Assembly (NCBI GenBank): GCA_021464245.1
Contig: JADCRB010000016.1
Location: 12,899,170 to 12,963,169 of the forward strand
Origin: Carallia brachiata
Taxonomy: Eukaryota; Streptophyta; Magnoliopsida; Malpighiales; Rhizophoraceae
Length of the DNA stretch: 64,000 nt
Reading direction: 5' to 3'
The notes below the pieces were generated by a model. The model worked only from the letters and a program-made list of their open reading frames with translations, had not been told where the DNA came from and did not search any database. Position 1 is the first letter of the stretch. Each line of letters starts with the position of its first letter. This document shows positions 12,408-25,485 of this stretch, piece by piece. The position numbers and the translations under genes were made by a program.

Positions 12408-13953
12408 TGCATGTTTGTAACAGATCATAAGTTTCATAACATAAATAATTAGATTTCGAAAATACAGATATAAATTATAGATATGAATTTAAAATTTGTG
12501 TGGGGTCGATCTCTATGTAAATTTTCTGATTATTACTCTTTTTTAATTTCGTCAAGAGCTGAGTGAACTTGATCTTGAACGAAAGAGGTTGAATTTCCAC
12601 AACTTGTTCTTGAATTATAGAAATAAATTCCACTAAAAGGCGAGACTTGATCTTAGGTAAATGTCGTGACTCTGATGAGGACCGTAGAGGTTTGACTTCA
12701 GTTGAAATAGCTTAATTCTATTAAGGGCTGTATGAGCTTGGTCTTAGATGGACTGATTTCACTCCGGTGAGAGTCGCAGGAGTCTTGATCTTTGTGTAAA
12801 TTATCTGATTATTACTCTTTTTTAATTTCGTCAAGAGCTGAGTGAGTTTGATCTTGAACGAAAGAGGTTGAATTTCCACAACTTGCTCTTGAACTATAGA
12901 AATAAATTCCACTAAAAGGCGAGACTTGATCTTAGGTGGATGTCGTGACTCTGATGAGGACCGTAGAGGTTTGACTTCAGTTGAAATAGCTGAATTCCAT
13001 TGAGGGCTGTATGGGCTTGGTCTTAGATGGACTGATTTGACTCCGGTGAGAGTCGCAGGAGTCTTGATCTTTGTGTAAATTCTCTGATTATTACTCTTTT
13101 TTAATTTCGTCAAGAGCTGAGTGAGTTTGATCTTGAACGAAAGAGGTTGAATTTCCACAACTGTCTCTTGAACTATAGAAATAAATTCCACTAAAAGGCG
13201 AGACTTGATCTTAGGTGGATGTCGTGACTTTGATGAGGACCGTAGAGGTTTGACTTCAGTTGAAATAGCTGAATTCCATTGAGGGCTGTATGGGCTTGGT
13301 CTTAGATGGACTGATTTGATTCCGGCGAGAGTCGTAGGAGTCTTGATCTCGAACGAATTGACTGGATTTTGGTAAGAGCCGCAGGAGCTTAATCTTATTC
13401 AGACTTGTTTGACTCTGCTAAGCGTCGCAGGGGGGCTCGATCTCACTCAAATATTCAATATTTTAATATTTTAGATTTTTCTTCTTAGCAGATCCCGCTT
13501 AGTGATGACCAGAGAGCATACATCTAAAATATGTTTAAAAATGAGCATATTTAATATTTTAAATATTTACTCAAGAAGATTGCACTAAATGGCATTTAGA
13601 AAGCATACCCCTAAAATACGAAAACATAGGGAAGAAAATTTTTTTAAAAAATTTTGGAATTGCAAATGTTTTGCAATTCTCCTGTGCGCGGTGTCTTGTG
13701 TTTGTTTTTTTGTTTGTCTGGCCTTCTCTTGTTGGTTGTCTGCTGCAAAGATTTTGGAGTCTATTTATAGGCTACAAAATCTACTTGGCCAATTTTTTTT
13801 TTCTTTGGCTGGCATCAACCTTTAAATTTTTTTTTTCTTCTTCTTCTTTGGCCGCACCAGTCAAAGACCAAATGCTTTTTTCTTTTTTGTTCTTTTTTTG
13901 TTTGGTACCAGCCAAAAAACAAATTCCTTTTCTTTCTTTTTTTATTTATTACA
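12408..13953 (+). repeat. Left LTR-like repeat, enlarged by tandem triplication
   Basis: Homologous to 17363-18369 along its length. It is 1546 bp against 1007 bp because a 279-bp segment is present three times. Subtracting two units gives 988 bp, close to the partner. A TATA-like CTATTTATAG lies at 13761-13770. Confidence 0.65.
12519..13355 (+). repeat. 279-bp tandem repeat, three copies
   Basis: The landmark TATTACTCTT recurs at 12531, 12810 and 13089, exactly 279 bp apart each time, and the flanking sequence is nearly identical between copies. Because 279 is a multiple of three, the array keeps a 156-codon repetitive frame open on the minus strand (12721-13191). That frame has no family resemblance and is best seen as a by-product. 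Confidence 0.93.
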
Positions 13954-15589
13954 AATAACCCTCACTTCAAGACTCAGTGAGACGAAACTTTAGGACGTGA
14001 TTCGAACCACGTCTTGAAGTCCAGCTTGAAATTTGAAACATCTTGATGAATATTGATTCTTGAAGTCTTTACTTCGACTAGTCTAATTGCTGTTGGGCTT
14101 CCACAGAACTTGATATGACCTTAAGGATGTCTGCCCTCAAACCAATGTAGAAATCAGAGTTCTATGATTCTGGTGAGAATGATCCAATAGACAAAGGATT
14201 TGAACCTCCCTATGAAGAAGATCGAGTACCATGGAACGACAAGGCCAACTCACAGAGAGATGGGTCGTAATTATGATTTCTCTGTATGTTGTGACATAAA
14301 GAGAGTAGTTGGGATTTTTCCATTTGTCGCCGCATCTGTGAACCCATGAAAATGATTACAACTTTTCTGCACGTTGTAATAAGTGCAAACTAAGGAGAGT
14401 GGTTGGAACTTCATCGACCATAAAACTGATGGCATCAGAGATTGAAATTCGAAAGCGTTTAAGGATCCCTCGAAGCGAATAACTCTTTTTCTTTTTAGCT
14501 TGTGCATATCCAATTTCTTGATTAAAAACTTCCTTAAAAGAAAGTATATGGGCTAGACATCTTCTCTCTTTAGAGAAAAGAAAGCATTAAGGGGTGAGTT
14601 CTATGACTTAAGAATACAAGAAATATATACACAATAAAACTTATTTTTTTTCTCTTTCTTTTTTTTTTTTTGCAAAAGTCAAAAAGAGGATATGTTGGAT
14701 CAGGTGTGGTCCTCTTTCACGTCCCTTTCTATCATAAGGGACAAACGAGGTAGCAGTTGGCGCGTATTGCACAAGTCAATGCAATAATGTGTGCCATAAA
14801 AGTCGTTATACTTTATTTTTGTCGGCGCACCTCGTAGAGCTTGAGGCGTACCTCTAAGTCAATTGCGTTCTCGTTTGACAGGCCAGTAACGTCAACACTA
14901 CTGGAACTTTCTTACTGATTGATGTCGCCGAGATGTATTGGAAAGAGAGGCAGATTTTCATCGGAGTGACTTTCCCCTTGTGCGAGGTTTCCTATAGGAT
15001 TGAAGTACCCATAAAAGATGAACCCCCGACTAGAGTTTGAGATTCCATATGACAAGGAGTAAAAACTCAGAATTAGTATGCGTACTATTGCAGGATGTAG
15101 CTTTAGTCCAAATATCCTTGAGAGACTATTGCAGTGGTGGAGCTCGAACCCATTTCTTTTGAGGACGAAGCTATACTGGTGAGATTTATTATGGGAACAG
15201 CTGCAATGGTTAAGACAAACTGTGTTGTAGAGACAGCAGCTCTCAGTGCTGCTATCTCTCTATTTCTTTGGTACTGGAAATAGAAATACATATTTTTTGT
15301 CTTAACTGCTCTGTACAGCCGCAGTCGCGCAGTAAGTTGGAAGAGTTGTGATAAATTAGGATAAGTACCTTCATTACTGCAAAAGTACTTTTTCAAGATT
15401 TGTAGTTGTATTGGACTTCCTCGCCATCTAGTGCATGGTGACCTATCATCTCCTTTGTCATGAGGTTCTACAACTAGTTTCATCTTTCTTCTTGAAAGGA
15501 TGCAAAAGCTTGACCTGTAGTAAGAACAAGTAAAAGGTTGAGACTGAAATAATAATTCAAACTCAAGCCCTCAATCATTTTTATCCTTT

Positions 15590-16365
15590 TCACAATTTAT
15601 ACTCATGCGGGACAGGAATTTTAGACTGGGTCCTGATTTTAGTTTTTGGGTCATTCATAGTCTAAACTCGTGTGGACCAAAAGTTTTGTTTTGCTGTTGT
15701 CGTCTCGCCTTTTATACTCGTGCGGGTTAGGAGTCTAGATTGTTGTTGTAGTTGTCACCTTTTATACTCATGTAAGGTAGGAGTTTACTTCAGTTGTTTG
15801 TCTTTTATACTCGTGTGATAAAGGAGTCTACTTTTGTTGTTGTCGTCGTCTCACCTTTTATACTCATGCGGGTAAGAAGTATAGTTTTGTTATTGTGGTT
15901 GTTGCCTTTTATATTCGTACAAAGTAGGAATCTAATTAGCTGAATTATTCACATTTTATACTCGAGTGAGGCAGGTGTTTGAATTTATTACTAAGCTGTT
16001 GCTTTTTATACTCGTACGAAGCAGAAGTGTGATTTGTTGTTCTGTTATTCGCCTTTTATACTTGTGCGAGGCCAGAGTTTGCTTTGTTGAACTATCGCCT
16101 TTTATACTTATGTAAGACAATAGTATGATTTGTTGTTCTGTTGTTCATCTTTTGTACTCAAGCGAGGCAGGAGTTTGTTTCAGCTGTTCGCCTTTTATAC
16201 TCATGCGAGGTAGGAGTTTGCTTTAGCTATTCGCCTTTTATAGTTGTGCGAGGCAGGAGTCTGAATTTGCTGGAATGTTCGCCTTTTATACTTGTGTAAA
16301 GTAGAAGTCTGAATTTGTTGTTTAACGTTTTGCCTTTTATACTCATGTGATGTAGGAATTTGTTA
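15590..16365 (+). repeat. Degenerate tandem array of about 55-65 bp units
   Basis: About 15 copies of a core like GCCTTTTATACTCGTGCGAG followed by GCAGGAGT-type sequence are spaced irregularly by TTGTTG-rich linkers. The core contains CTCGTGCGAG, a near-palindrome with four-base arms CTCG/CGAG. It lies in the interior of the non-autonomous LTR element and is followed by GAGTTTGGATTT-type repeats (16380-16660) and a T-rich stretch. Confidence 0.85.
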
Positions 16366-17362
16366 TTGAGTTGTCGGGTTGTTAACTTGACCTTTGAGTT
16401 AGGGTTTGAGTTTTGCGTCCGAATTTAGATTTGGACTTTGGCCGAAATTTGGATTTAGACTTTGAGTTCGAGTTTGGATTTTGGTTTTGAATTTGGGTTC
16501 GAATTTGGACATTGAGTTGGAGTTTGAGTTTGAATTTAGGTCTAGATTTGTACTTTGAACTGGAGTTTTATTTTGGATTTAAAACCTAGGATTGAGCGTA
16601 AGTTAAGATTTGAGTTTTGAGCAGAAATTTAGATTTGGGTTTTTCTACTAAACTTGTACATGAGTTTCAGAATTTTTTTTTCTTTTTCTTTGTTTTTTTT
16701 GGCTTTTTTTTAAAATTTTTTTCTTTTTTTGAATTTTTTTCTGTTTTTTTTTTTCATTTTTTTCTTTCTTTGAATTTTTTTACATAATAGTACTTTAAAA
16801 ATTTACCATTTGATCGAGTCAGGTCAAGATGCATTTCTTTCGTGGATGATAGTTTGCTGCTTTATTTCCTTCTTTAGCTGTAGAAGTCCAGTTTTTAATT
16901 TTACAAGCACTTTTTCCATACTGGTGGTGTTAGTCATCATAACGTCAACGTTGGTAGATAATACTCCATAAAAGATTATAATGGAGGACTCTTCTGATTT
17001 TTCCTAGCATGTTTCAACAACATGGGTTGGCTTTTGCTGTTGTGCGGGTTTTGACGCTTTGCCCCAACCTTGCTCAGGATAAATGGTCGATTTCTTCGTT
17101 TAGTGAGAGAGTCATGTACGAAATCTTACCGTTGTGTGAGCCGCAGATTCTCTATTTTAATTTTTTGGGTGGTAAGAAACCGTATCCGTGTACACTTTTG
17201 TGGACCTACGTACCCAAATAGGATAGTCGATGCAAACAATGCAGCAGTCGCCTTTTTGCTGGTAGAGGTGGTCTTACTCTTCCTTAACGCTATGGAGGAG
17301 CCAGATTCCAGTGAAAAATTTTTGTTTAAATAAGCAAAAGATGGGAAGGAGAAAGGTCCTAC

Positions 17363-18369
17363 TGGGCGTGCCAAAAATTGTAATTGGACCGTAAGTTTCG
17401 AGTTTAAAACAATTAGATTTTGAAAATATAAATACAAATTACAGATATAAATTTAAAATTTATGTATAGTCGATCTCTGTATAAATCCTCTGATTAATGT
17501 TTCTTTGTAGTTTCATCGAAGGCTGAATAAGCTTAATCTTGAACGAAAAAAGTTGAATTTCCACAACTTATTCTTGAACTGAAAGAATAAATTTTACTAA
17601 GGACCGAGACTTGTTTTCAAGTGGATGTCATGACTCCTATGAGGGTCGTAGAGGATTGACTTCGATCGAAATGATTTAATTTCAATAACACCTATATGAG
17701 TTTATTTTCAAATGAACTGATTTGGCTTTGGTGAGAGCCGCATGAGATTTGATCTCAAACGATTGGATTGGATTGGATTCTAGTGAGAGCCGCTGGGGCT
17801 TGATCTCACTCGGACTTGTTTGACTCCGCTAAGGGCTACAAGGGAGTTTGATCTCACTCGAATATTTAATATTTTAATATTTTAAATTTTTATTCTTAAA
17901 AGATTCTACTTAGTAGCGACCAGAGAGTATACACATAAAATTTATTTGAAAATGAGTATATTAAATATTTTAGACTTTTACTCTAAAAGATAGTACTTAA
18001 TAGCGTCTAAAGAGTATACGTCTAAAATACAAAAATATAACGAAAAAAATTTTTTAAAAAACTTTTGTAATTGCAACTGTTTTGTAAGTCCCCTATGCAC
18101 GGTGTTTTGTGTTCGCTTTTTTGTTTATCTAGTCTTCTCTCGTTAGTTGTTTGCTGCAAAAGTTTTGGAGTCTATTTATAGACTCTAAAATCTAGAGTAC
18201 CAAAAGTTTCTTTCTTTGGCCCGCACCAGCCTTTGAATTTTTTTTTCTTCTTTCTTTTTTTTTGCTGACACCGACTAAAAACAAAATTCTTTTTTCTTTC
18301 TTTTCTTTCTTTAGCCTGTATCAACTAAAGACTAAATTCTTTTTCTTCTTTTTTTTTTTTTTATTTACA
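17363..18369 (+). repeat. Right LTR-like repeat
   Basis: Begins TGGGCGTGCC after a purine-rich stretch and ends TTATTTACA. It contains one diverged copy of the 279-bp unit at about 17485-17765 and a TATA-like TCTATTTATA at 18171-18180. Confidence 0.65.
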
Positions 18370-19536
18370 ATATCTAAATATATCCTAATAAAAGTGAGTC
18401 ACTTAATTTTTTCTTTTCTCTTGAACCTTAAATTACTTTGTTAGCCTTGTATAATTAAATTGAAAGTTATAGGCACATGGGATTTACATACCTTAATTAC
18501 CTTTTTCTCCTGTCCAATCTAGGCTATCTATTTTACCCAACAATCAAAGTTGTTCCCAAAATACATATGCTTGTCACCTTCCTCGAAAATGGTTCGAATC
18601 TTGACGTTGGACCACAATTGATTGGCTGTAAATTAAGGGACAAAATTGAAATTGTATGAGATAAATATACGGTCTCAACTTTAATTTGTCCTAGGTATAT
18701 TTCGTGCTAGCAAATCAGGATTTGCCCAAAATGATTCACTATCGTGAAAAATTAATTTTTTGTAAGATGCCTCTCGATACAGATTACTTGTCTTTAACCA
18801 TATAAAAATGGTTGATTTAATACATTGCAGCAAACCTAGCCCAAGCTATCATTTGATGAAAAAAAGGTGCTTCATATGCTGAGAATTTTATGTATTCTAG
18901 GTTGAATTGCCCAAAACATAAGTAAGTCATCACATAATCATTCCCAGGCAGTGAAATATTTTTTTTTTTTATTAGGAGCATGAATTATACAATGTGTTAG
19001 CTCTTTCCATTCTCATAAATCTCATACTTTCTTCTCAAAATTAAATCTCAAGATAAAAATTTTAAATCATAACTGTTGAGTATTCTCTAAGAAACTTAAT
19101 TATTGTTATTTTTATTACTTTGCTCGACCCAAAATAAAAATAAAATTACCAATAAACAAAAATAGAAATTGAAGTCTGAAGCCGGCTATAACTGACTGTA
19201 ATTACTGGCCCTCCTGATTGAAAGCCTCGAAGCAATGATGCTGGTCCAGTGGTCCCCCATAGATCAAACAATGGCCGAAGGCTAATATAAATCAATTTCT
19301 AACCAAGCCAATAGTATCTCATGTTACCATGGTCTCTGTCATGGCTTTACCTGAAATGCATAAAATAGTGAGCTGGTGATCTAGCAAATTTAACCAGCTT
19401 TGTGCCAATGTACAAAACCTTAGCTTGAAATCTTCAATTGACTACTGCAATACAGTTGGCATTGCATGTTCACAATAAGTTGCCACACTTTCTCTTAGAA
19501 ATATATTGTTGGTTTGTATAATGAAAGTGTGGTAAT

Positions 19537-19587
19537 GTGGGACAGCAATTTTTTTTTTTTTTTTTTTTGACCGAGTGGGACAGCAAT
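19537..19587 (-). mobile_element. Minimal poly(A) retro-insertion flanked by a 13-bp duplication
   Basis: GTGGGACAGCAAT occurs at 19537-19549 and again at 19575-19587. Between them lie only a T-run and GACCGA. On the minus strand this is a few bases followed by poly(A), with a perfect 13-bp target-site duplication, the structure of an extremely 5'-truncated LINE or SINE product. Confidence 0.75.
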
Positions 19588-20050
19588 ATTATCATTGCAG
19601 TTTTGGGGTGATTGATTCTCCAATTGTCTGCTTAATAATTCATACAAAATGTGTGACAATAACAAGAGAATGTTTTTTCGGTGGTCATCAGTGATTTGGG
19701 TAGTCCAGAACACTGACTTGTTCAATTGAAGGGGACATGTCATGAAGATGATAACTCTTAACAAAATTATTGCAAAAAGTACAATCATTATTTCCAATGT
19801 CTTTGTTTCATGTATTGCTTTGTTTCAAAGTTAATGTCAGCCTCAATTTCTCCCTCCTTATGGTAGCTCTCTAAATATTGAAATTGGGTCCACAATGCAC
19901 CTTCTTTCTTTTGATGATTAATTGTCAAAGGACATGGTGGAAATTTTTTGAAAAATTCACACATTCTAGCCAATTTTAAATGCAAAGTTTAGTGCAGGAA
20001 ATTCAAGGTTTTGACAGGATAAACATGATAACTAAAAGGAAAATCTGATT

Positions 20051-20115
20051 CATGAAATCACTTATTGATTTCTTTATTCATGAAATCACTTATTGATTTC
20101 TTTATTCATGAAATT
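20051..20115 (+). repeat. 28-bp tandem repeat, two copies plus a partial
   Basis: CATGAAATCACTTATTGATT plus TCTTTATT is perfectly repeated at 20051 and 20079, and a third copy starts at 20107. Confidence 0.9.
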
Positions 20116-23100
20116 AAGAAGGCTATCAAAATATGAAAATTTCTAATTTAAATTTTTTTTTTAGTAATATTTACTTATAACTTTACACTATATAATGAGT
20201 AGAGTCTATTTGAATAGAAAAAATAAAAAATAAATTTATATAATATTAAATTATAAATAAATTTTATTTTTAAAAAATAAAATTAATAAATACTTAAAAA
20301 TATACTTAAAAAAAAAAAAAAAAAAAGCCTTCTAGTCCATGCACCTTGATGGCACAGCGAGATTATATTGATGGATAAATAACTTGAAATAAAGGAGAGA
20401 TGTGCCCATGCCAGGCATCCCATCACATCCATGGCATTGATTACTTTCCACGAAAATGATTCCCAACAAAAGCCAGCAGCTCTTACCATATTTCCGTGCA
20501 CCCAAATAGAATTAGTAAGGTTGAAAGGATTGAAATGACATTGAAAGACAGCGACATGTGCTTGTTAGGAGGTGGTTCCTGACTTTTTTTAATTAGGAAT
20601 TAGACGACTCAACAATAAATCAAAAATTTATCATCCAATGAATTCAAACCTCTTAACTAAAATTCACTACTTTTAATTACTTAATTTATTGTAAAGTTCT
20701 CTAATTCTTGAATTTATTGTTCAATGATTCCATTTTACTGTTATTAGGACTTTAAGCCCAAGTCCCTCCGTTGCTGGATTTCCAGTTGGTGAATTTAGTG
20801 GCCCAGTTCAGGAGGCTCAATATTGGCTAATTGGAGAAGAATTATGACTGGTGACCCTTGGGCCCGTTGGCTGAAACCTATATCAGTTGATGCAAAAGGT
20901 ATGGAGACGCTGACTTTGTGAGCCTTCGGCCCTCATAGTAGACCCAGAAGAATGAAAGGCTAGAGAGCAAGATTGATCATTGGTGCCAGTAACAATGATA
21001 GAACTAGAAAGAGACTACATAGAGGCCTGGGCTTAGCTCAAATCAAATATTCGAACTTCTGACCTTATTTTTTTTAACTTTTTTTTTTATTATTGTACTA
21101 ACAGTTCTTTTAAACAAAAAAAAAAAAAAAAAAAACAAAACTGATAGAAAAAGAGACTATACAAGTGATTAGGCCTTTCCAGGCAGGTTTCGGACCAGTT
21201 ACAGTTTAGAATCGACAAATTCCGATTCGGAGGGAAGGTTGAACTATAACTAAATCATCCCTCAAACAGTTGGATTAACCAGCAATTTTGGTTTCAATTC
21301 AATTATCAATTTCAATTCAGTCTAGTCCAGTTTCATTTGGTTCAATCCAGTTCGCCTTTTTTGTTTTGAAACTTCAAAATTTTTATCAGATTAAAAAATT
21401 AAATAAATAACAGGTTTGAACTTAACTAACTGTGGATTGTTTTATGTGCTTTTCAGGTCATTGTGATTGTTGTTTCTTTCTTTTTTTTTTTTAATGTTTT
21501 CAATTTTCTTTCCCGAACCGCCAGTTAACTACTGATTCGACGGTTTTAAAAAGCTTAAACCATAACCGGTCCATTCTTCATGGTTCAGAACAGAAACCGG
21601 CCAGATGATTCGGGCTAGTCCATATTTTTTGTCAAGCCAATTCCAGCCCGGTGGTCGGTTCTACAAGGGACTAAACTAAAAATTTTGAAACTGTACTCAG
21701 CTCAATGACAAATTTTGAACTACTTACTCAAGAAATATGGTAGCGTCCTTAAGATATATATATTTTTTTAAAAAAATGGAATGCTCTACTGCAAGTCTGC
21801 ACAACTGTCTTGGCAATTCCTTGAACTTGGGAAGCACAACGATTGACCGATTAGCTAACTTACAACGAAACTGCCGCATAATATAGACCTTGCAACACTG
21901 AGCTTCCAACCTGCCTTCGTAAATCTAGTGTTAAGTGAATGGCTTAAAATCGTCCGAACGACAAGATTCTTGACCCCAGCTCGAAACGTTCATGCTTGGA
22001 AATAAAGATTTGCATTATAGGCATAATGTAAACTGACGTTCACAACATTGTAGTACATAAAGTAGGATTCTCAACCCATAAATTCATCGATGAGAGGAAA
22101 CCTATAACAGTTTTAGAAATCAATATGGAGTGGAATTACACATTTAAGAATATTTTGCCAACAAACGAAAAAAGATAATTTTCAAAAATAAAAAAAGCAA
22201 CTTGGCATCTGTGCAAATTCACATATTGCTGCTAGAACGGGAATAACGACTGCAGCTGCTTAGACCATATTTCCGTTACTAATTGTACTCAATTGAAAAA
22301 AAAAAAAAAAAAAAATCAAAACGTTTAGATTTTAACTAAAAATGCTTAAAAATTTAGAACTAAATTGCAAAAAATTGAAAAATGTAGGACAAAAAATATG
22401 CTTATCCCAGTGGACATCAATCTTACTAGTATTTTCCTGAATGTCGGAGAGATCAAAAATTCTCCCTCATCTTGTAGATCCATGGACCCAATCAAGTCGG
22501 TCGGTTAAACCAACGATTCTCTTCTCAACTGTATCACTGCAATGAAAGAACCATCCCTTCCTATTTGCTTGATCTGGCGGATAAAAGTGCATCTTTCTTA
22601 TGAAATTATTGCTCTCCCAGGCCCCAAAAGAAAAGCAAGCACTATAGACAGAGCTAACAGCTCTTTTTCTCTTGACAGTAATTATTCAACTAATGTCAGG
22701 ATATCCTGATTATATACGCCATTTATGGCATCAATTCCATTCTTACATAGCTTGACTATTGGTTCAATTATCAGCACCTGAAGTTCATTCGTTCACAGAT
22801 AATTGTTGTACTAAAACACCTAATCAGATCACAGCTAACAGGCACACAAGGACCCCTATTGCAAAGAACAAGAAATCTATTAATAAAACAAAGGCACCAA
22901 TTAGAGTGGCTAACATCTCTCTTTTCACTAATTCAAGTCCGAATATTTAAGCATCAAAAGATTCCCCGCAGAAAAGACCCGTCTTCCAGTTGAAGTTTCA
23001 TGGTGACTGCCAAAAGACCGGAGGGCAGGACCCCAACCACAGTACCCACTATGTACAGCATTACTTCCACGCACAACCAATGCATCGACAGAATGTTCCA

Positions 23101-23318
23101 AGTAAGACAATAGTCAGAAAGTATTCCTTCATTGCAATCCTTTGAAAACGTACTTGTTACATGCAAGTGTTGATCATTCTATATATGCAAGCACAACAGA
23201 GGTAGCATCATTATTTGCTGGTATCATGCCACATACAGTCACAGTACGTTTTATGTTTTATTGCAAATTGGGGAAAAGAAAAGGAAAGAAAGAAGAAGAA
23301 GAAGAAGAAAAAGAAGAA

Positions 23319-25485
23319 TTAGTTGGGACTGAGGATGAATTCTGCAACCTTCTCCCATGATTTCAGAGTGTTGTCATCAGTGTCTGTTTTCCACAGTTGA
23401 AGACGACTTATCTGGAAATTCAGGCTGTTGATGCTCTCATCAAGAATATTAGCCTTTTCTTGAGCCCTTTTCTTCTCATCATCTGTCAGATCCCCATAGA
23501 GTAGGCTAAGATGCGGCATGTAAGCTGCAATATAGTACGAGGTATCATTAGCAGAATTGGACTTTCTTAATAAGAACTAGACAATAACCTAATGCTTTGG
23601 GACAAATAAAAGCGCATCACCTAGAAAAAGTTCAATCACAATCAGAATTTGATTGCAACAAGCTCAATGGGCCTCCAATTTGTAAAATTAACAGGGAAAA
23701 TTACAATCAGAAATTTTGGTTGTAAAATGTGAATGATGTCTACTACTCATCTAAAAACATCTCCGCCTCCATATTTATCCAGTTTAGACATTACAGGTAA
23801 TGGTGCTCCAAATACATCACCAAGCCAGCCAGGTGGTATGCATAACATCAAGTTAAAGAAGGGGCCTTCTTTCAGCAAACTACACTGGACCAACTCCATC
23901 CAGTTGACACCCAAAGTTACAGCCAACAGAAGAAAAGTTCATAACAATATGAATATTAGTACTAAATTTTCTTTTTTCCTCCAAGACATCCCCAATGGTT
24001 TCACCAGCAGCAAAATTTCAAGAATTTTTACCTATAACTATTCCATAAGTACAAACATTTTCTTTTAAGGAATTCCATTCAGCCTGTGCATCCCCTGGAG
24101 AGGTTGGAATGTTCTCCAGCAATTCAGATGTCTGGTATGTTAACCTACAAGGCTACATCTGAACCTTTCACAAATCAAAGCATTCTCAGTGACTGAACAA
24201 TTCCAACTCAATACAAAAAGTTTTAGTTGGAACCATATCTAGTACAACTCTTCAATGTTTAAAAGCACAGGTGAACAATAACAAACCGAAAATGAAATGG
24301 GAGACACAGAAGTTTACTCCATCCAATTGGTCATTGGCTTGACTGTAAAATGTAAAATGCAGCCAATGGGGCACAATTGTCAAAACAGCCTAACATTCTT
24401 TTCAGCCTATGCGCAAGAAAAACAACTTAACGCAGAACTTATGATGGTGAGAAATAACCATAATAACACATGAGACTTCATATCATTTCCAGGAATCCTC
24501 TTTTTCTACTTTCAGGTGGGAAATATACAAAGTGGTGCAAGAGCTCCCCCGGGGCTGCGGTGGTGGCACGCATACTTTCTAATCGCTGACATAATTAACT
24601 TTACATAAAGATAACAGTTCACAGAACTTACGAGTAGAACTCTTGTATCCAAAATGTTCGCTGCAATGTTTACTGGTTTCCACTACCTACAAAGAGGCAA
24701 AGAATGAAAATGTTGGATTACATCACTGAGATAAAGCACAAAAAAAAAACCCCTTTCAACATGTGAGGCATTCAAGCTTTTCACCAAAATAAAAGCAGCA
24801 AGAATGCAAGATCAATCTAAGTATTTTATCAAAGTGAAAACCTTGACATAAAAACTCATAAAAATCCAATCTTTAAGCTTCAAGAGACATAAAAATCCAA
24901 CCTTGAAACTTCAAGAGTTAAATTCCCTCCTTTTTTTTTATATATCCTCGAACCAATTAATCATTGGCTTCAGTCCTATACTCCTATTATAACAATTAAA
25001 ACTACAGGAAATTTAACCCAAAAACTTCCAAAAACAAGGACAAATAAATCAAACTCATCAGCAAATGCCAATCAAACAAACAATTACGCAGAACAATTTG
25101 CAGCAAAAAGAAAGAAAAAAAAAAAGAACTGAGATCACAAACAACAGGATCTCAGAATCACCTTAGCCGTTGGATGCAGCAGCAAGAAAACACACTGATA
25201 AAAGAAAGTCCCCGTGGCCACACGATCAACGGTGGCATCATAAGCCCGGAGCCCATCACAGGCGGATCGGAACTTGTCCAGCGCATCCTGCTCCGTCAAG
25301 CTGATGGCCCCAACAACAGTCACGTGTGGCTCGAACTGGGGCCCACCGAACTCCGATCTCAGGCCCTCCATGACCTTCTTCAGCCTCCCGGCCACGTCCT
25401 CCGGCGGGACCGCCCAAACCGAGTAGACGTGCTTCTGGGATAGTGTGGCAGTCGTAGTAGTAGTTGCTGTTTCGGGGATTTCCAT
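23319..25485 (-). CDS. CPD: Cyclic phosphodiesterase (2H family), three exons
   Basis: Exons are 25485-25162, 24686-24632 and 23524-23319. They join in frame through GT-AG introns to 194 residues, near the usual size of plant cyclic phosphodiesterase. The enzyme hydrolyses ADP-ribose 1'',2''-cyclic phosphate to the 1''-phosphate, a step after tRNA splicing, and opens other nucleoside 2',3'-cyclic phosphates. The two 2H motifs are present: HVT at residues 54-56 (EPHVTVVG) and HLS at 131-133 (PYMPHLSLLYGDLT, a recognised CPD block). The short middle exon encodes VETSKHCSEHFGYKS, also typical. I chose the ATG at 25485. The frame stays open upstream to an ATG at 25614, which would add 43 residues with a hydrophobic stretch. 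The cytosolic family form normally lacks this. Confidence 0.88.

Larger units (their letters stand above)
12408..18369 (+). mobile_element. Non-autonomous LTR-type element without coding capacity (LARD-like)
   Basis: Two related direct repeats (12408-13953 and 17363-18369) flank about 3.4 kb. The repeats share the same order of blocks: an opening AATTAGATTT-like segment, a tract rich in GAGAGCCGCAGG-like phrases, ATATTTAATATTTTAATATT, a TTTGGAGTCTATTTATAG TATA-like box, and a T-rich tail ending in TTTATT(T)ACA. A purine-rich stretch (GATGGGAAGGAGAAAGG, 17340-17356) just before the right repeat resembles a polypurine tract and suggests plus orientation. No gag or pol domain is recognisable inside, which fits a large retrotransposon derivative. 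I found no convincing PBS or target duplication, so the exact ends and the class are inferred. Confidence 0.65.
18370..23318. other. Intergenic sequence with small repeats
   Basis: No gene could be supported. It holds poly-A/T tracts, a 28-bp tandem repeat at 20051-20115, a tiny poly-T insertion with target duplication at 19537-19587, and a GAA-rich microsatellite at about 23289-23320. A few 60-100 codon frames (for example 19495-19797 minus, 22954-23166 minus) have no recognisable family. Confidence 0.5.

Noticed and set aside
12721..13191. 156-codon repetitive frame on the minus strand
   Set aside because: It is kept open by the 279-bp tandem repeat, a multiple of three. The composition matches no family and it lies inside an LTR-like repeat.
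15103..15483. 126-codon minus-strand frame
   Set aside because: Lies in the interior of the non-coding LTR element with no recognisable domain or splice context.
22954..23166. 70-codon hydrophobic minus-strand frame downstream of the CPD gene
   Set aside because: It contains a possible membrane segment but no recognised family and no exon context.
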